Part shown: one piece after another, positions 24,194 through 31,687 of the stretch
Position numbering within the stretch: position 1 is the first letter of the stretch
Layout of the letters: the number at the start of each line of letters is the position of its first letter
From: an uncultured Mycoplasmatota bacterium
GTDB taxonomy: Bacteria; Bacillota_I; Bacilli_A; RF39; UBA660
Assembly (NCBI GenBank): GCA_946402735.1
Contig: CAMIXH010000001.1
Location: 442,908 to 506,907, forward strand
Length of the DNA: 64,000 nucleotides
Direction of reading: 5' to 3'
Translations under genes and position numbers: made by a program
The notes under the pieces: model-generated
What the model was told of the DNA's origin: nothing
Database searches by the model: none
What the model saw: the letters and a program-made list of their open reading frames with translations, nothing else

Positions 24194-24762
24194 ATACCCA
24201 ATCTATCTCCCACTTCGATGTATTCTACATCAAATTCATCTTGATTATCAAGATACTCTAAGAATTTTTCTATCTTTCTAACCATTTGTCTTAAGTTTCT
24301 AGATTTAATTTCACTACCTTTACCTACATATCCATGAAAATCTAAATTATCTATAATAATTATTCCATTATCATTAATATTATTTTTATATTTATCTAAA
24401 AATCTTCTGTTTTGACTCTTAGCTGCATCAATAATAACCATATCATATTTATCTTCAATACTTACATTTAATGCATCATCACATATTAATTCAATATTAT
24501 TTAGTCCACTTTTAGATACATTAGTTTTGGCTATTTCAAATCTTACTTTATCTCTTTCAATACTAGTTATTTTATCAATACCACTACTAGCAAAACATAT
24601 TGTTGAATATGCAATAGCTGTTCCTATTTCAAGTATAGATTTAACATTATTATCTTTAATAATTTTAACAATAGTATCAATTGAATCCTCACTCATAATT
24701 GGTACATCATTATTAATACCATAATCTCTAATATCATCAATTAATCTTCGTATTCTATCCAT
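24172..24762 (-). CDS. trmR: tRNA 5-hydroxyuridine methyltransferase TrmR
   Basis: A SAM-dependent class I O-methyltransferase of 196 residues (yrrM in Bacillus), which converts ho5U34 to mo5U34 in tRNA. SAM motif I is ILEIGTAIAYSTICFA (about 43-58), the acidic end of strand 2 is SIERDKVRFEIAKTN, and the catalytic/metal region includes MVIIDAAKSQNRRFLD and IIIIDNLDFHGYV. The length is normal. The start overlaps the end of mltG by 22 bases and the end overlaps the next gene, so the genes form one operon. The neighbouring U32 genes supply the hydroxylation step. Confidence 0.9.
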   Translation of the reverse strand: MDRIRRLIDDIRDYGINNDVPIMSEDSIDTIVKIIKDNNVKSILEIGTAIAYSTICFASSGIDKITSIERDKVRFEIAKTNVSKSGLNNIELICDDALNVSIEDKYDMVIIDAAKSQNRRFLDKYKNNINDNGIIIIDNLDFHGYVGKGSEIKSRNLRQMVRKIEKFLEYLDNQDEFDVEYIEVGDRLGICKKKNI

Positions 24763-25811
24763 AATCCTTCTCTTTTTAATCTTGATATAGTACTTGTATG
24801 TTCAGCATATGTTTTATTAAAATATGTTTTACCATTTTTATCAGCTACAAAATAATAGTATTTATGATTCTTAGGAGTAATAGATGCCACTATTGAATCA
24901 AGTCCTGGATTACATATTGGACCAACAGGAAGCTTACCTTGAAGACATCCATTTCTAGTATTATAGTTTCCACATTTATTTAATTGATCATTTGTTAAAT
25001 CTTTAGAATAGTTATCCAACTTTTCTTGATAATAAGTTGTAACGTCACTTCCAAGACTCCATCCATCATTTAGTCTATTATAGAATACCCCAGCAACACC
25101 TTTTCTATCTTTAGCATTGCCAGCTTCTTGTTCTACTATAGATGCTAGAGTTAGCATTTGATGAACACTATATTTACTCTTATCAATACTTTCCATATAT
25201 GGATCTAATTTACTTTCCATATTATCTAACATTTTTCCAAATATATCTTCAACACTAGCAGTCTCATAATACTCATATGTATCTGGATATAAATAACCTT
25301 CTAACGAATAATATAATTTACTATTTTTAATATCTTTAGTTAAAAACCAATATTTTTCAATCATTCTATCTAAATAATCAGTATCTTTTAATTTATCAAG
25401 CACTTGACTTTCAGTTATATTAAAATTCTTAGTTATTGTAGAAATAATATATCTCATATTTTTACCTTCTACAAATGTTACAGTTACAGTATCAGCCAAA
25501 GTATCACTACCTTTTTTTAGTACTTCTAATAATTCAGAAATACTAGCTTTTGTTGGTAAATAATATCTACCATATTCAAGATTTTCTTCTACTGGATTTA
25601 GTTTTAAATAGATTTTATAAAATAAAGCACTTCTAATAAAACCTTCTTTTTCTAAATCTTCAGCTATAGAATTATAAGTACCACCTTTTTCAACATTAAA
25701 CTCTAATATTAAATCTTCGTTTGATGGAGCACTAATCATATGATTATAAGTAAAGAACACTCCACCTACTATTAATGCTAAAAGTATAATTAATATTAAT
25801 AATTTTTTCAT
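24741..25811 (-). CDS. mltG: Endolytic peptidoglycan transglycosylase MltG
   Basis: Cleaves nascent glycan strands at the membrane and helps set peptidoglycan chain length. It has 356 residues: an N-terminal membrane helix (about 3-24), a LysM-like region (about 40-95; GGTYNSIAEDLEKEGFI), and the YceG catalytic domain (about 110-350). The catalytic Glu lies in LTLASIVEQEAGN, and the family signature LPVGPICNPGLDSI follows. An AAAGGAT site precedes the ATG. Gene order (DUF1292, mltG, trmR) is as in Bacillus. Its product acts in the same lipid-linked wall pathway that UppS feeds. Confidence 0.95.
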   Translation of the reverse strand: MKKLLILIILLALIVGGVFFTYNHMISAPSNEDLILEFNVEKGGTYNSIAEDLEKEGFIRSALFYKIYLKLNPVEENLEYGRYYLPTKASISELLEVLKKGSDTLADTVTVTFVEGKNMRYIISTITKNFNITESQVLDKLKDTDYLDRMIEKYWFLTKDIKNSKLYYSLEGYLYPDTYEYYETASVEDIFGKMLDNMESKLDPYMESIDKSKYSVHQMLTLASIVEQEAGNAKDRKGVAGVFYNRLNDGWSLGSDVTTYYQEKLDNYSKDLTNDQLNKCGNYNTRNGCLQGKLPVGPICNPGLDSIVASITPKNHKYYYFVADKNGKTYFNKTYAEHTSTISRLKREGLWIEYED

Positions 25812-25855
25812 AAATATCCTTTCAAAAAAAGAATTAAAATTATTTCTAATTTTAA

Positions 25856-26116
25856 TTATTGTTCTAATGATTCTAATATATTAGAAAGAATTTCAAATTC
25901 ATCATCATCTGTAATGGCTTTCATTTTAGTCATATGGCCTTTATCACTTAAAACGTAACTAGATGCATAACAAGAGATAATTCCATTATTATCTTTTTTA
26001 TCATCTGTATAGACAATATAGTTTAATTTTGTATTAGTATCTTTTACATCGAATAGAATTCTATATTCTCTTTTTTTACCATTTTTATCTTTTAAAGTTA
26101 AATAATTATTTTTCAT
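25856..26116 (-). CDS. DUF1292 protein (YrzB-like)
   Basis: An 86-residue cytoplasmic protein of the DUF1292 family, beta-rich with a helical acidic C terminus. Family features are the N-terminal TLKDKNGKKREYRILFDV, the central YIVYTDDKKD, and the ending DDEFEILSNILESLEQ. Its function is unknown in all organisms, but the gene sits between ruvX and mltG here as in Bacillus. It overlaps ruvX by 11 bases. A second, diverged copy is at 33809-34078. Confidence 0.85.
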   Translation of the reverse strand: MKNNYLTLKDKNGKKREYRILFDVKDTNTKLNYIVYTDDKKDNNGIISCYASSYVLSDKGHMTKMKAITDDDEFEILSNILESLEQ

Positions 26117-26528
26117 GATTCCTCTTATCTAAAAAAGCTTGTAATATTATTGTTGCAGCTATCTTATCAATAACTTTCTTTCTATTCTTTCTTCTTGTTT
26201 CATTACTTATAAGCATTCTTTCTGCTTCTACTGTAGATAATCTTTCATCTTGCATTATTACTTCTTTTGTTGGATATCTACTTTCTAATAATTCTTTAAA
26301 CTCTAAAGTGATTTCACTTCTCTTAGACATACTCCCGTCTAAATTTAAAGGATTGCCAAGTACGAATGCATCAACATTCCTAGTATATACTATTGCATCT
26401 AAATTAAGCAATAAGTTTTCATAATCTTTGTATCTTATTACTTCAACACTACTAGCAATAGTTGCTGTTCTGTCACTTATAGACACACCACATGTTTTAC
26501 TACCTAAATCTAAGCCTAAATATACCAT
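26106..26528 (-). CDS. ruvX: RuvX/YqgF-family nuclease
   Basis: A 140-residue RNase H-fold protein. Family members act in 16S rRNA 5' maturation, and some are Holliday-junction resolvases. Motifs: the first catalytic Asp in YLGLDLGSKTCGVSISD (about 3-19), GNPLNLDGSMSKRS, the second acidic group in MQDERLSTVEAERML, and the last in KVIDKIAATIILQAFLD. All acidic residues of the active site are present. The ATG shares a base with the ireB stop (TAATG), so translation is coupled. Confidence 0.95.
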   Translation of the reverse strand: MVYLGLDLGSKTCGVSISDRTATIASSVEVIRYKDYENLLLNLDAIVYTRNVDAFVLGNPLNLDGSMSKRSEITLEFKELLESRYPTKEVIMQDERLSTVEAERMLISNETRRKNRKKVIDKIAATIILQAFLDKRNHEK

Positions 26529-26776
26529 TATTCGTCTATAAAGTTGGTTAACATAAGTTCAAGAATTTCTTCTCTTTGAAATTTAGTTAATCTTGTTCTA
26601 CATTCTTTGTAACTTGAAATATATCCAGGATCACCACTAACTAAGTAAGCAACTATTTGTTTAATTGGTTCGTAACCTCTGTCTTCTAAGTCTTTGCTAA
26701 CTTCAATTAATTCTTTCTTAATATTCTCATCAATTATTGTTTGAGTATCAACAATATTTGTTTCGTCCAACTTCAT
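26528..26776 (-). CDS. ireB: IreB-family regulatory phosphoprotein
   Basis: An 82-residue protein (formerly DUF965, yrzL in Bacillus). In Enterococcus, IreB is phosphorylated by the PASTA kinase IreK and tunes cell-wall stress tolerance. Family features are the Thr-containing N terminus (VDTQTI), RGYEPIKQIVAYLVSGDPGY and the end RTRLTKFQREEILELML. The ATG at 26776 has an AAAGGAAG site; upstream in-frame starts would bury that site. It is the first gene of the conserved cluster; alaS, which precedes it in Bacillus, is not there. Confidence 0.94.
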   Translation of the reverse strand: MKLDETNIVDTQTIIDENIKKELIEVSKDLEDRGYEPIKQIVAYLVSGDPGYISSYKECRTRLTKFQREEILELMLTNFIDE

Positions 26777-26852
26777 ACCATCACTTCCTTTATACATACA
26801 TTTTACCAAAAAATCAACTGTTTAACAATTAAAAAATTGACATAAGTCAATT

Positions 26853-27473
26853 TTATTTATCTTCTACAATAGATTTGCAATATGCACATCTAACTTTACT
26901 ATGTCTATTAACATCATTAATAGCTCCACAATTCCTACAATTGATAGTTACTTTATCACTTTCACCTTTATGTTTTTCAACTGAATAATATACAATTGTT
27001 CTATCAACTTGATTAATAACTACTCCATTTAATAATCCTTTTTCATCTAAATATAATAGTTCATTATAAACTACATTTGCCATTTGATCTAAATTATATA
27101 CTGAAGCTCCAGGCATCTTAGCTGCTATTTGTTTTATTTGTAAATGTTGATTATAAATATATGGAATATATTTTACTAATTTCTTTTCATCTTCAGGGGA
27201 ACATTTTTTAATAGTTTTAGTTACTAAATCAATATAATAATCTCCTATTTTTCTTTTGTTTTTTAGATATCTAATTTTCATAACACATTCAGTAAAAGAA
27301 CAGCCTGATTCTTTAGCAATAAATTCTAAATCTTCTTCTTTCTCATTTATTATTAAATTATATATTTTACTAATCTTATTATTCCACAAATCATCTGATG
27401 GTTTTATATCTCCATAGAATCTAGCATATCTTTGATAAGACCATTCACTAATATTATCAAATAAGTTTTCCAT
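26853..27473 (-). CDS. Protein with winged-helix (PCI-like) repeats and zinc ribbon
   Basis: A 206-residue protein. A winged-helix-like segment at about 35-90 (DLEFIAKESGCSFTECVMKI, then GDYYIDLVTKTI) resembles the PCI-type repeat found in many Firmicutes zinc-ribbon proteins. A second helical region follows, and the C-terminal zinc ribbon has CxxC pairs at Cys179/182 (NCRNCG) and Cys196/199 (CAYCK). These proteins may bind nucleic acid or protein, but no function is known. A GGTGA site precedes the ATG at 27473. It is transcribed toward ireB; a shared transcript is possible. Confidence 0.65.
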   Translation of the reverse strand: MENLFDNISEWSYQRYARFYGDIKPSDDLWNNKISKIYNLIINEKEEDLEFIAKESGCSFTECVMKIRYLKNKRKIGDYYIDLVTKTIKKCSPEDEKKLVKYIPYIYNQHLQIKQIAAKMPGASVYNLDQMANVVYNELLYLDEKGLLNGVVINQVDRTIVYYSVEKHKGESDKVTINCRNCGAINDVNRHSKVRCAYCKSIVEDK

Positions 27474-27550
27474 ATCATTCACCATATTAATGATATAATA
27501 TTTAAATAATTATTAGAAGAAATATATGTCTACTTTACAACAAATATTTA

Positions 27551-27559
27551 TGTTATAAT
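27551..27559 (+). promoter_or_regulatory. Extended -10 promoter of the ispH-prenyltransferase fusion
   Basis: TGTTATAAT lies 21 bases before the ATG at 27580, with an AGAGGTGA ribosome binding site between. The -35 region is weak, as is common with an extended -10. Confidence 0.65.
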
Positions 27560-27579
27560 CTATTTAAAGAGGTGAAACC

Positions 27580-29463
27580 ATGATATATTTTCCAAAGATT
27601 TATGGTACTTGTAGAGGTGCTAATAATGCTATAAATACCGCTATAAAAGTTAAGAAAGAAAATAAAGATAAAAATGTATATATCTATAAAGAAATACTTC
27701 ATAATAATTATGTAGTAAATGAACTAAATAAATTAGGAATTGAAATTATAGACTCACTAGATAATCTTAATAAAAATGATATTGTAATAATAAGAGCTCA
27801 TGGTGAGCCAAAAAGTACATTTGATTATTTAGATAAAAAACAAATTAAATATTATGATGCTACATGTGTCACTGTTAAAAATGTACATGATATAGTTCTA
27901 AGTAAGATGAATGATTATAAGATTATTATAGTTGGTAAAAAGAATCATCCTGAAGTTGTTGCTACTAATGGATGGTGCAATAATGATGCTATTCTTATTG
28001 AAAATGAAGATGATTATAAAGAATTAGATAAAAACACTAAATATTTTTTAGTATCACAAACTACAGTAAGTATTGATAAAGTTAATGCATTAAAAGAATA
28101 TATGGATAAAAACAATATTTCATATGAAAGTCAAAATACTATTTGTAACTATCAAAAATTAATCCAATCATCAAGTGTAGAATTAGCTTCATCTATGGAT
28201 ATGATGATAGTGATTGGTGGTAAAAATAGTTCTAATACAAAAGAATTATTTAATGAATGTTCTAAAGTAGCTAAAACATATTTCTTTAGTGAAATAGAAG
28301 AATTCTATGAATTTATTAAAACTAAAAAGTTTAAATTAACAGATAAAATTGGATTCACTGGTGGAGCATCAACTATGAAAGATCAAGTATTAGAATATTC
28401 TAATCTACTTGAATTTTATATTTACTACACTAATAGAAAAAAAGAAATAGAAAAAGAAATAAATAAGTTTAATAAAGTAGTATTATCTTGTAAAAATAAT
28501 AGTATTATAACTGATGCTTTAAATAAATTTAAATATATGAATTTTGATGGAAAATGTATAAGAGGTACACTAATTGATTTAGGATATAAAACATTAAAAA
28601 ATGATGATAATGCTCTTCCTCTTTCTGCATCATATGAAGCATTTGAAACATCAATATTAATACATGATGATATTATTGATAATAGTCCTCTTAGACGTGG
28701 TAAAAAAACAATACATGAATTATATAAAGAGGAGTTTAATGGTTTAAATATAGATAATACCCCTACTTCATTAGCTTTATGTCTTGGTGATATAGGTTTC
28801 TTCTATATAAACAACTATATTGTTAATAATTATAAAAAAAATAAAAACTTATCTAAAATATTAACATATTATAATGATATAGTAATTGATACTGCTAAAG
28901 GAGAAATACTTGATGTATATCTTCCATATATAGAAAAAAATGATAAAAATCATAAATTAAAAGAAGAAGATATAATGGAAATATATAGATTAAAAACATC
29001 TATTTATACAATAGTAGGTCCATTTACTTTAGGAATGATTTTATCAAATAATAAAGATAAAGATATTAAAACTATGCAAGAAATACTATTACCTCTTGGA
29101 ATAGCTTTTCAAATAAAAGATGATATTATTGGTATATTTAGTAGTAGTGATATAATTGGTAAACCTAATTATTCTGATATTGAAGAATTTAAACAAACTA
29201 TATTATATTCATATATTAAAATTCAAAAACCAGAATACTTAGATAGATTATTAAAAGTATATGGAAAACAAAATATCAATGAAAAAGAATATAATGATAT
29301 AAAACAATTATTAATTGATTCTGGAAGTTTAGAATATGCTAATAATAAAATGATAGAATTATTTAATGAATCTAAAGAAAAATTATTGAATGCTAAAATA
29401 AATCAAAATGTTAAAAATATATTATTAGGATTTATTAAATATTTAGAACTTAGAAAAAAATAA
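27580..29463 (+). CDS. IspH (HMBPP reductase) fused to an all-trans polyprenyl diphosphate synthase
   Basis: One 627-codon frame with two enzymes of isoprenoid synthesis. Residues 1-280 are IspH: the three 4Fe-4S ligands Cys11 (GTCRG), Cys96 (DATCV) and Cys189 (NTICN), His41, His74 (RAHG), His123/Glu125 (HPEV), QTTVS, and NSSNT at 216-220. Residues 285-627 are a prenyltransferase: GKCIRG, first aspartate-rich motif DDIID at 363-367 with LRRG, and second motif DDIIG at 514-518 (the last Asp replaced by Gly, as in some GGPP synthases). IspH makes IPP and DMAPP, the substrates of the second domain. The chain length of the product is not predictable. uppS follows on the opposite strand. GASTP is GASTM here. 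No frameshift is seen between the halves. Confidence 0.92.
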   Translation: MIYFPKIYGTCRGANNAINTAIKVKKENKDKNVYIYKEILHNNYVVNELNKLGIEIIDSLDNLNKNDIVIIRAHGEPKSTFDYLDKKQIKYYDATCVTVKNVHDIVLSKMNDYKIIIVGKKNHPEVVATNGWCNNDAILIENEDDYKELDKNTKYFLVSQTTVSIDKVNALKEYMDKNNISYESQNTICNYQKLIQSSSVELASSMDMMIVIGGKNSSNTKELFNECSKVAKTYFFSEIEEFYEFIKTKKFKLTDKIGFTGGASTMKDQVLEYSNLLEFYIYYTNRKKEIEKEINKFNKVVLSCKNNSIITDALNKFKYMNFDGKCIRGTLIDLGYKTLKNDDNALPLSASYEAFETSILIHDDIIDNSPLRRGKKTIHELYKEEFNGLNIDNTPTSLALCLGDIGFFYINNYIVNNYKKNKNLSKILTYYNDIVIDTAKGEILDVYLPYIEKNDKNHKLKEEDIMEIYRLKTSIYTIVGPFTLGMILSNNKDKDIKTMQEILLPLGIAFQIKDDIIGIFSSSDIIGKPNYSDIEEFKQTILYSYIKIQKPEYLDRLLKVYGKQNINEKEYNDIKQLLIDSGSLEYANNKMIELFNESKEKLLNAKINQNVKNILLGFIKYLELRKK

Positions 29464-29486
29464 AATCAACACATTGTGTTGATTTT
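29462..29486. terminator. Terminator between the fusion gene and uppS
   Basis: AAAATCAACAC/GTGTTGATTTT with an ATT loop and T runs. It is convergent with the uppS end at 29497. Confidence 0.86.
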
Positions 29487-29496
29487 TATTTACTTT

Positions 29497-30201
29497 CTAT
29501 TTAACTGTTCCTTTAGTAATATTTCTTTTTTGATAATCTTCAAGAGCTTTATCAAATTCTTTTTCATCAAAATCAGGAAAACATGTAGAAGTAAAATATA
29601 ATTCAGCATAACTAATACTATATAACATAAAATTACTAATTCTAATTTCTCCACTAGTTCTTATCATTAAATCTACTGGTGGTAAATCATTATATAAGTA
29701 ATGATAATATGAATCAGTATTTATATCATCTAATTCTATTCTTCCTGCTTTATATAATTCTGCAATTTTTTTAGTAGTATCAACTATTTCAGCTTGAGCA
29801 CCATAGTTTAGGCAAACATTAAATACTCCTCCAGTACAATCTTTTGTATCACTAACAACTTTATCCATTATCTTTAGAACTTCATCACTTAGAGGTTCTC
29901 TTCTACCTGAAAATAATACTTTAATATTATGATCAACAAAGAAAGATGTTTCTTTATGAAATGCTTTTACAAACAAATCCATTAAATATCCTACTTCTTC
30001 TTTACTTCTAGCAAAATTTTCAGTTGAAAAAGCAAATACACTTAAATATTTAACTCCTTTATCTAGTATATATAATGCTGTTTTTTTAAGTCTTTTATAA
30101 CCAGCATAATGACCTTCTGTTCTTTTCTTACCTTGTCTTGTAGCCCATCTTCCATTACCATCCATAATAATAGCTACATGTGTTGGTATACCATTATTCA
30201 T
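29497..30201 (-). CDS. uppS: Undecaprenyl diphosphate synthase (cis-prenyltransferase)
   Basis: Condenses IPP units onto farnesyl diphosphate to make the C55 carrier lipid for wall synthesis. It has 234 residues. The catalytic Asp is in HVAIIMDGNGRWAT (about 7-20). Further motifs are YAGYKRLKKTALYILDKGVK, LSVFAFSTENFARS, and the C-terminal IPP-binding MIRTSGEIRISNFMLYSISY followed by AELYFT, in which the usual DLMIRTSGE and R-L-SNF are preserved. AGAGAGAA precedes the ATG. It is divergent from mgtE and convergent with the isoprenoid fusion gene that supplies its substrates. Confidence 0.96.
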   Translation of the reverse strand: MNNGIPTHVAIIMDGNGRWATRQGKKRTEGHYAGYKRLKKTALYILDKGVKYLSVFAFSTENFARSKEEVGYLMDLFVKAFHKETSFFVDHNIKVLFSGRREPLSDEVLKIMDKVVSDTKDCTGGVFNVCLNYGAQAEIVDTTKKIAELYKAGRIELDDINTDSYYHYLYNDLPPVDLMIRTSGEIRISNFMLYSISYAELYFTSTCFPDFDEKEFDKALEDYQKRNITKGTVK

Positions 30202-30264
30202 ATTATATTCTCTCTTTCGTTTATATCATTATAACATATGAATAGTAAAATTATTAAAAATGTT

Positions 30265-30293
30265 TTGATTTTTTCATATAATATTTGTATAAT
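30265..30293 (+). promoter_or_regulatory. Promoter of mgtE
   Basis: TTGATT (30265-30270), 17 bases, TATAAT (30288-30293). The leader is only about 20 bases, too short for a magnesium riboswitch. Confidence 0.8.
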
Positions 30294-30320
30294 TAAAGCG
30301 ATTAAAAGGCGGTGAATACT

Positions 30321-31655
30321 ATGTTAGAAAAGATAGAACAACTAATAGAAGAAAAAAAATATACAAAAATTAAAGAATTATTAACAAAAATGTATGAGCA
30401 TGATGTAGCTGATATTTTAGAAGAAATACCTGATAAAGAAAAAATTAAAATATTTAGATTATTGCCTAAAGATCAAGCTGCTGATGTATTCTCATATTTA
30501 GATACAGATACACAAGCAGATATGATTACTATGTTAAGTGATGCTGAAGCAGTTAATATCATCAATGATATGGCAGCTGATGATGCTACTGACTTAATTG
30601 ATGAAATGCCTGCTAATGTAGTTAAAAGATTATTAAATAAAATTGATAAAGAAGCAAGAAGAGATATTAATCAATTACTTAAGTATCCAGAAAACTCTGC
30701 TGGTAGTATTATGACTACAGAATATATTGATTTAAAAGAATATAATACTGTAAGAGATGCTACTAAAAAGATAAGACAAGATTATGATGAAACTGAAACA
30801 ATTGAAACAATATTTATTACAGACAAATCAAGAAAACTAATTGGTACAATTGAATTAAAAGATTTAATAGTTCATAATGATGATGAAATGGTATCAGATA
30901 TTATGAATGGAGATGTTATTTCTGTTAATACATTAATGGATCAAGAAGAAGTTGCTAATGTTATTAAAGACTACGACCTTACTTCTGTTCCAGTAGTTGA
31001 TTCAGAAAATAAACTTGTTGGTATTATTACAATCGATGATGTTGTAGATATTATTGAAGCAGAAGCAACAGAAGATATCGCCAAAATGAACGCTATCTTA
31101 CCAACAGAAAAATCTTATTTAAAACTTTCAATATTTGAAATATGGAAAAGTAGAATTCCTTGGTTACTATTACTGATGGTTTCAGCAACATTTACGGGTA
31201 AAATTATTCAACATTACGAAGAAAGCTTAGCTACTATGGTTATATTAACTGCATTTATTCCAATGATAATGGATACAGGTGGTAATGCTGGTGGACAAGC
31301 ATCAGCCACTATAATTCGTAGTTTATCATTAAATGATGTTGAATTTAAAGATATATTAAAAGTAATATTTAAAGAACTTAGAGTTTCATTCTTCGTTGGA
31401 TTAACTCTAGCAGCAGCTAATTTCTTAAAACTACTTTATATAGATCAAGTAAGTACTAAAGTAGCAGTTGTTGTTTGTTCAACATTAGTATTAACGGTTT
31501 GTGTTGCTAAAGTAATTGGATGTTCTCTTCCAATGATAGCAAAAAAATTAAAATTTGACCCAGCTGTTATGGCTAGTCCATTTATTACAACTATTGTAGA
31601 TGCTGTTTCTCTGTTTATATATTTTAGAATAGCAGTTTCAGTATTACATATATAA
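30321..31655 (+). CDS. mgtE: Magnesium transporter MgtE
   Basis: A Mg2+ channel/transporter of 444 residues that acts as a membrane homodimer. The N domain (about 1-125) has the superhelical repeats (HDVADILEEIPDKEKIKIFR). Two CBS domains (about 130-250) with MTTEYIDLKEYNTVRDA and GIITIDDVVDII sense cytosolic Mg2+. Five membrane helices follow, with the pore motif PMIMDTGGNAGGQASA and the ending ITTIVDAVSLFIYF. GGCGGTGA precedes the ATG at 30321; a GTG three codons upstream overlaps this site and is rejected. It is monocistronic with its own promoter and terminator. Confidence 0.96.
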   Translation: MLEKIEQLIEEKKYTKIKELLTKMYEHDVADILEEIPDKEKIKIFRLLPKDQAADVFSYLDTDTQADMITMLSDAEAVNIINDMAADDATDLIDEMPANVVKRLLNKIDKEARRDINQLLKYPENSAGSIMTTEYIDLKEYNTVRDATKKIRQDYDETETIETIFITDKSRKLIGTIELKDLIVHNDDEMVSDIMNGDVISVNTLMDQEEVANVIKDYDLTSVPVVDSENKLVGIITIDDVVDIIEAEATEDIAKMNAILPTEKSYLKLSIFEIWKSRIPWLLLLMVSATFTGKIIQHYEESLATMVILTAFIPMIMDTGGNAGGQASATIIRSLSLNDVEFKDILKVIFKELRVSFFVGLTLAAANFLKLLYIDQVSTKVAVVVCSTLVLTVCVAKVIGCSLPMIAKKLKFDPAVMASPFITTIVDAVSLFIYFRIAVSVLHI

Positions 31656-31684
31656 AAAAAGATTTCAAATTTGAAATCTTTTTT
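31655..31684. terminator. Bidirectional terminator after mgtE
   Basis: A perfect 30-base palindrome, AAAAAAGATTTCAAA/TTTGAAATCTTTTTT. It serves both mgtE and the convergent coiled-coil gene. Confidence 0.88.
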
Positions 31685-31687
31685 ATT

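Noticed and set aside
30202-30320. Magnesium (M-box) riboswitch before mgtE
   Set aside because: The promoter leaves only about 20 bases of leader, far too short.
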